Source: Branchiostoma floridae
Taxonomy: Eukaryota > Chordata > Leptocardii > Amphioxiformes > Branchiostomatidae
Length of the DNA stretch: 28,839 nt
Direction of reading: 5' to 3'
Assembly (NCBI RefSeq): GCF_000003815.2
Contig: NC_049980.1
Location: forward strand, 855,602-884,440
Below are positions 28,252 through 28,839 of this stretch, piece after piece. Every line of letters begins with the position of its first letter. The first letter of the stretch is position 1. Made by a program: the position numbers and the translations under genes. The notes under the pieces were generated by a model. The model searched no databases. It was not told the origin of the DNA and worked only from the letters and a program-made list of their open reading frames with translations.

Positions 28252-28839
28252 TAACAGTCATTGAACATTATATTAGTAGCACAATGGGGGATTTCCTATT
28301 TTATGGAACAAAAACTATATTCAATATTACAGACACTACGTCGTCTTGTTATTGAGCTATTCAAAGTAACAACATTTCTTAGCCAAAGAAGAAGATGATA
28401 AAATGGAGAAGCTAATGTTTATCTTACCTTTTTTTTCCACTTAGAATTCACGATGAAGGCAATTTTTTTTTTTTTTTTTTTTTGCGAAACGTTTTTTTTT
28501 TTTTTTTTTTATTCGCACGTTCGCGCCGGTTTTGGGGGTTCCGGAGCATATCATTCATATAATCGAATCAACATGGTTTTAAGGAAACTTACCAAGGGCA
28601 TAGGCATACACCAAACATGGTCATGTTTGTGGTTGGGGGTTTTCCCAATGGGGGATCTTGGCCCTTGAAGGCTTGTAAAGACACGTGCTTAGCACAATTA
28701 CAACGACAAGCGGGGGCGAACCCAGATCGCCTCGCGGGACAAAAATGAGTGAAGTCAGCAGATTCTCTTGTCGTTGCTTTCTATCACCGTAATCCTCGCA
28801 TTACACATGGTTCACACTGTCTCTGGATGTTTATTTTTA
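28252..28839. other. Right edge with two poly-T tracts
   Basis: Two T runs of about 20 bases (near 28461-28481 and 28491-28511) may be reversed A-tails of a retroposon. A donor-like AAACTTAC at 28580-28587 follows no convincing coding sequence. The first exon of the gene may be here or beyond the window. Confidence 0.5.

Noticed and set aside
28588-28640. Possible first exon with a short Met-start leader on the minus strand next to a GTAAGT donor
   Set aside because: The frame starting MTMFGVCLCPW is too short and leads in phase 2, which does not join exon 1 or the 26982-27037 candidate directly; no signal peptide pattern can be defended.

Overview
This is eukaryotic, intron-rich DNA. It most resembles an invertebrate deuterostome, perhaps a lancelet; that is an inference from the gene family, the exon structure and the dense load of short inverted-repeat elements. 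One gene on the minus strand fills almost the whole window. Its N-terminal side is on the right and its C-terminal side is on the left, and it runs off the left edge.

The gene encodes a secreted complement C3 / alpha-2-macroglobulin family protein. I rebuilt 32 exons by hand from the minus strand, from 25535-25560 leftward to 270-344. Splice phases agree at every junction I could test, and only the exon cut by a 778-base run of N (16738-17515) is incomplete. About 1,705 codons are visible. In order they cover the end of MG1, then MG2 to MG7, the first CUB half, the thioester-type alpha-alpha barrel (TED), the second CUB half, and most of the receptor-binding domain (RBD). Several motifs (LNHxxxxLRLP before the thioester position, GEW in MG2, FKPGL and PDGSPAE in MG4, SGFxADxxSIxxL in the RBD) are closest to what I recall of the CPAMD8 subfamily, so I call it CPAMD8-like. 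That subfamily call is from memory and is less sure than the family call.

Two things stand out. First, the thioester pentapeptide GCGEQ reads DHGEV in an otherwise ungapped match, so this protein cannot form the internal thioester. Second, a single 1.3-kb exon (2035-3341) places about 398 residues of highly charged Lys/Glu/Asp/Arg/Ser-rich sequence between CUB and RBD. The reading frame then continues correctly into two recognisable RBD exons. The apparent stop codon at the end of that exon lies across a consensus splice donor.

The introns carry many non-autonomous mobile elements. They include a 937-bp TA-flanked, Tc1/mariner-like element (27315-28251), a two-copy MITE family (562-962 and 5794-6065), and several hairpin elements (10849-10991, 11386-11549, 13639-13866, 15551-15834, 19629-19812, 22367-22540). 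There are also dispersed repeats, a 10-bp minisatellite at the left edge and a TTCC microsatellite running into the gap. I could not place the signal peptide and most of MG1: only one weak candidate exon (26982-27037) lies to the right of the first confident exon. I saw no plus-strand gene, tRNA or rRNA.
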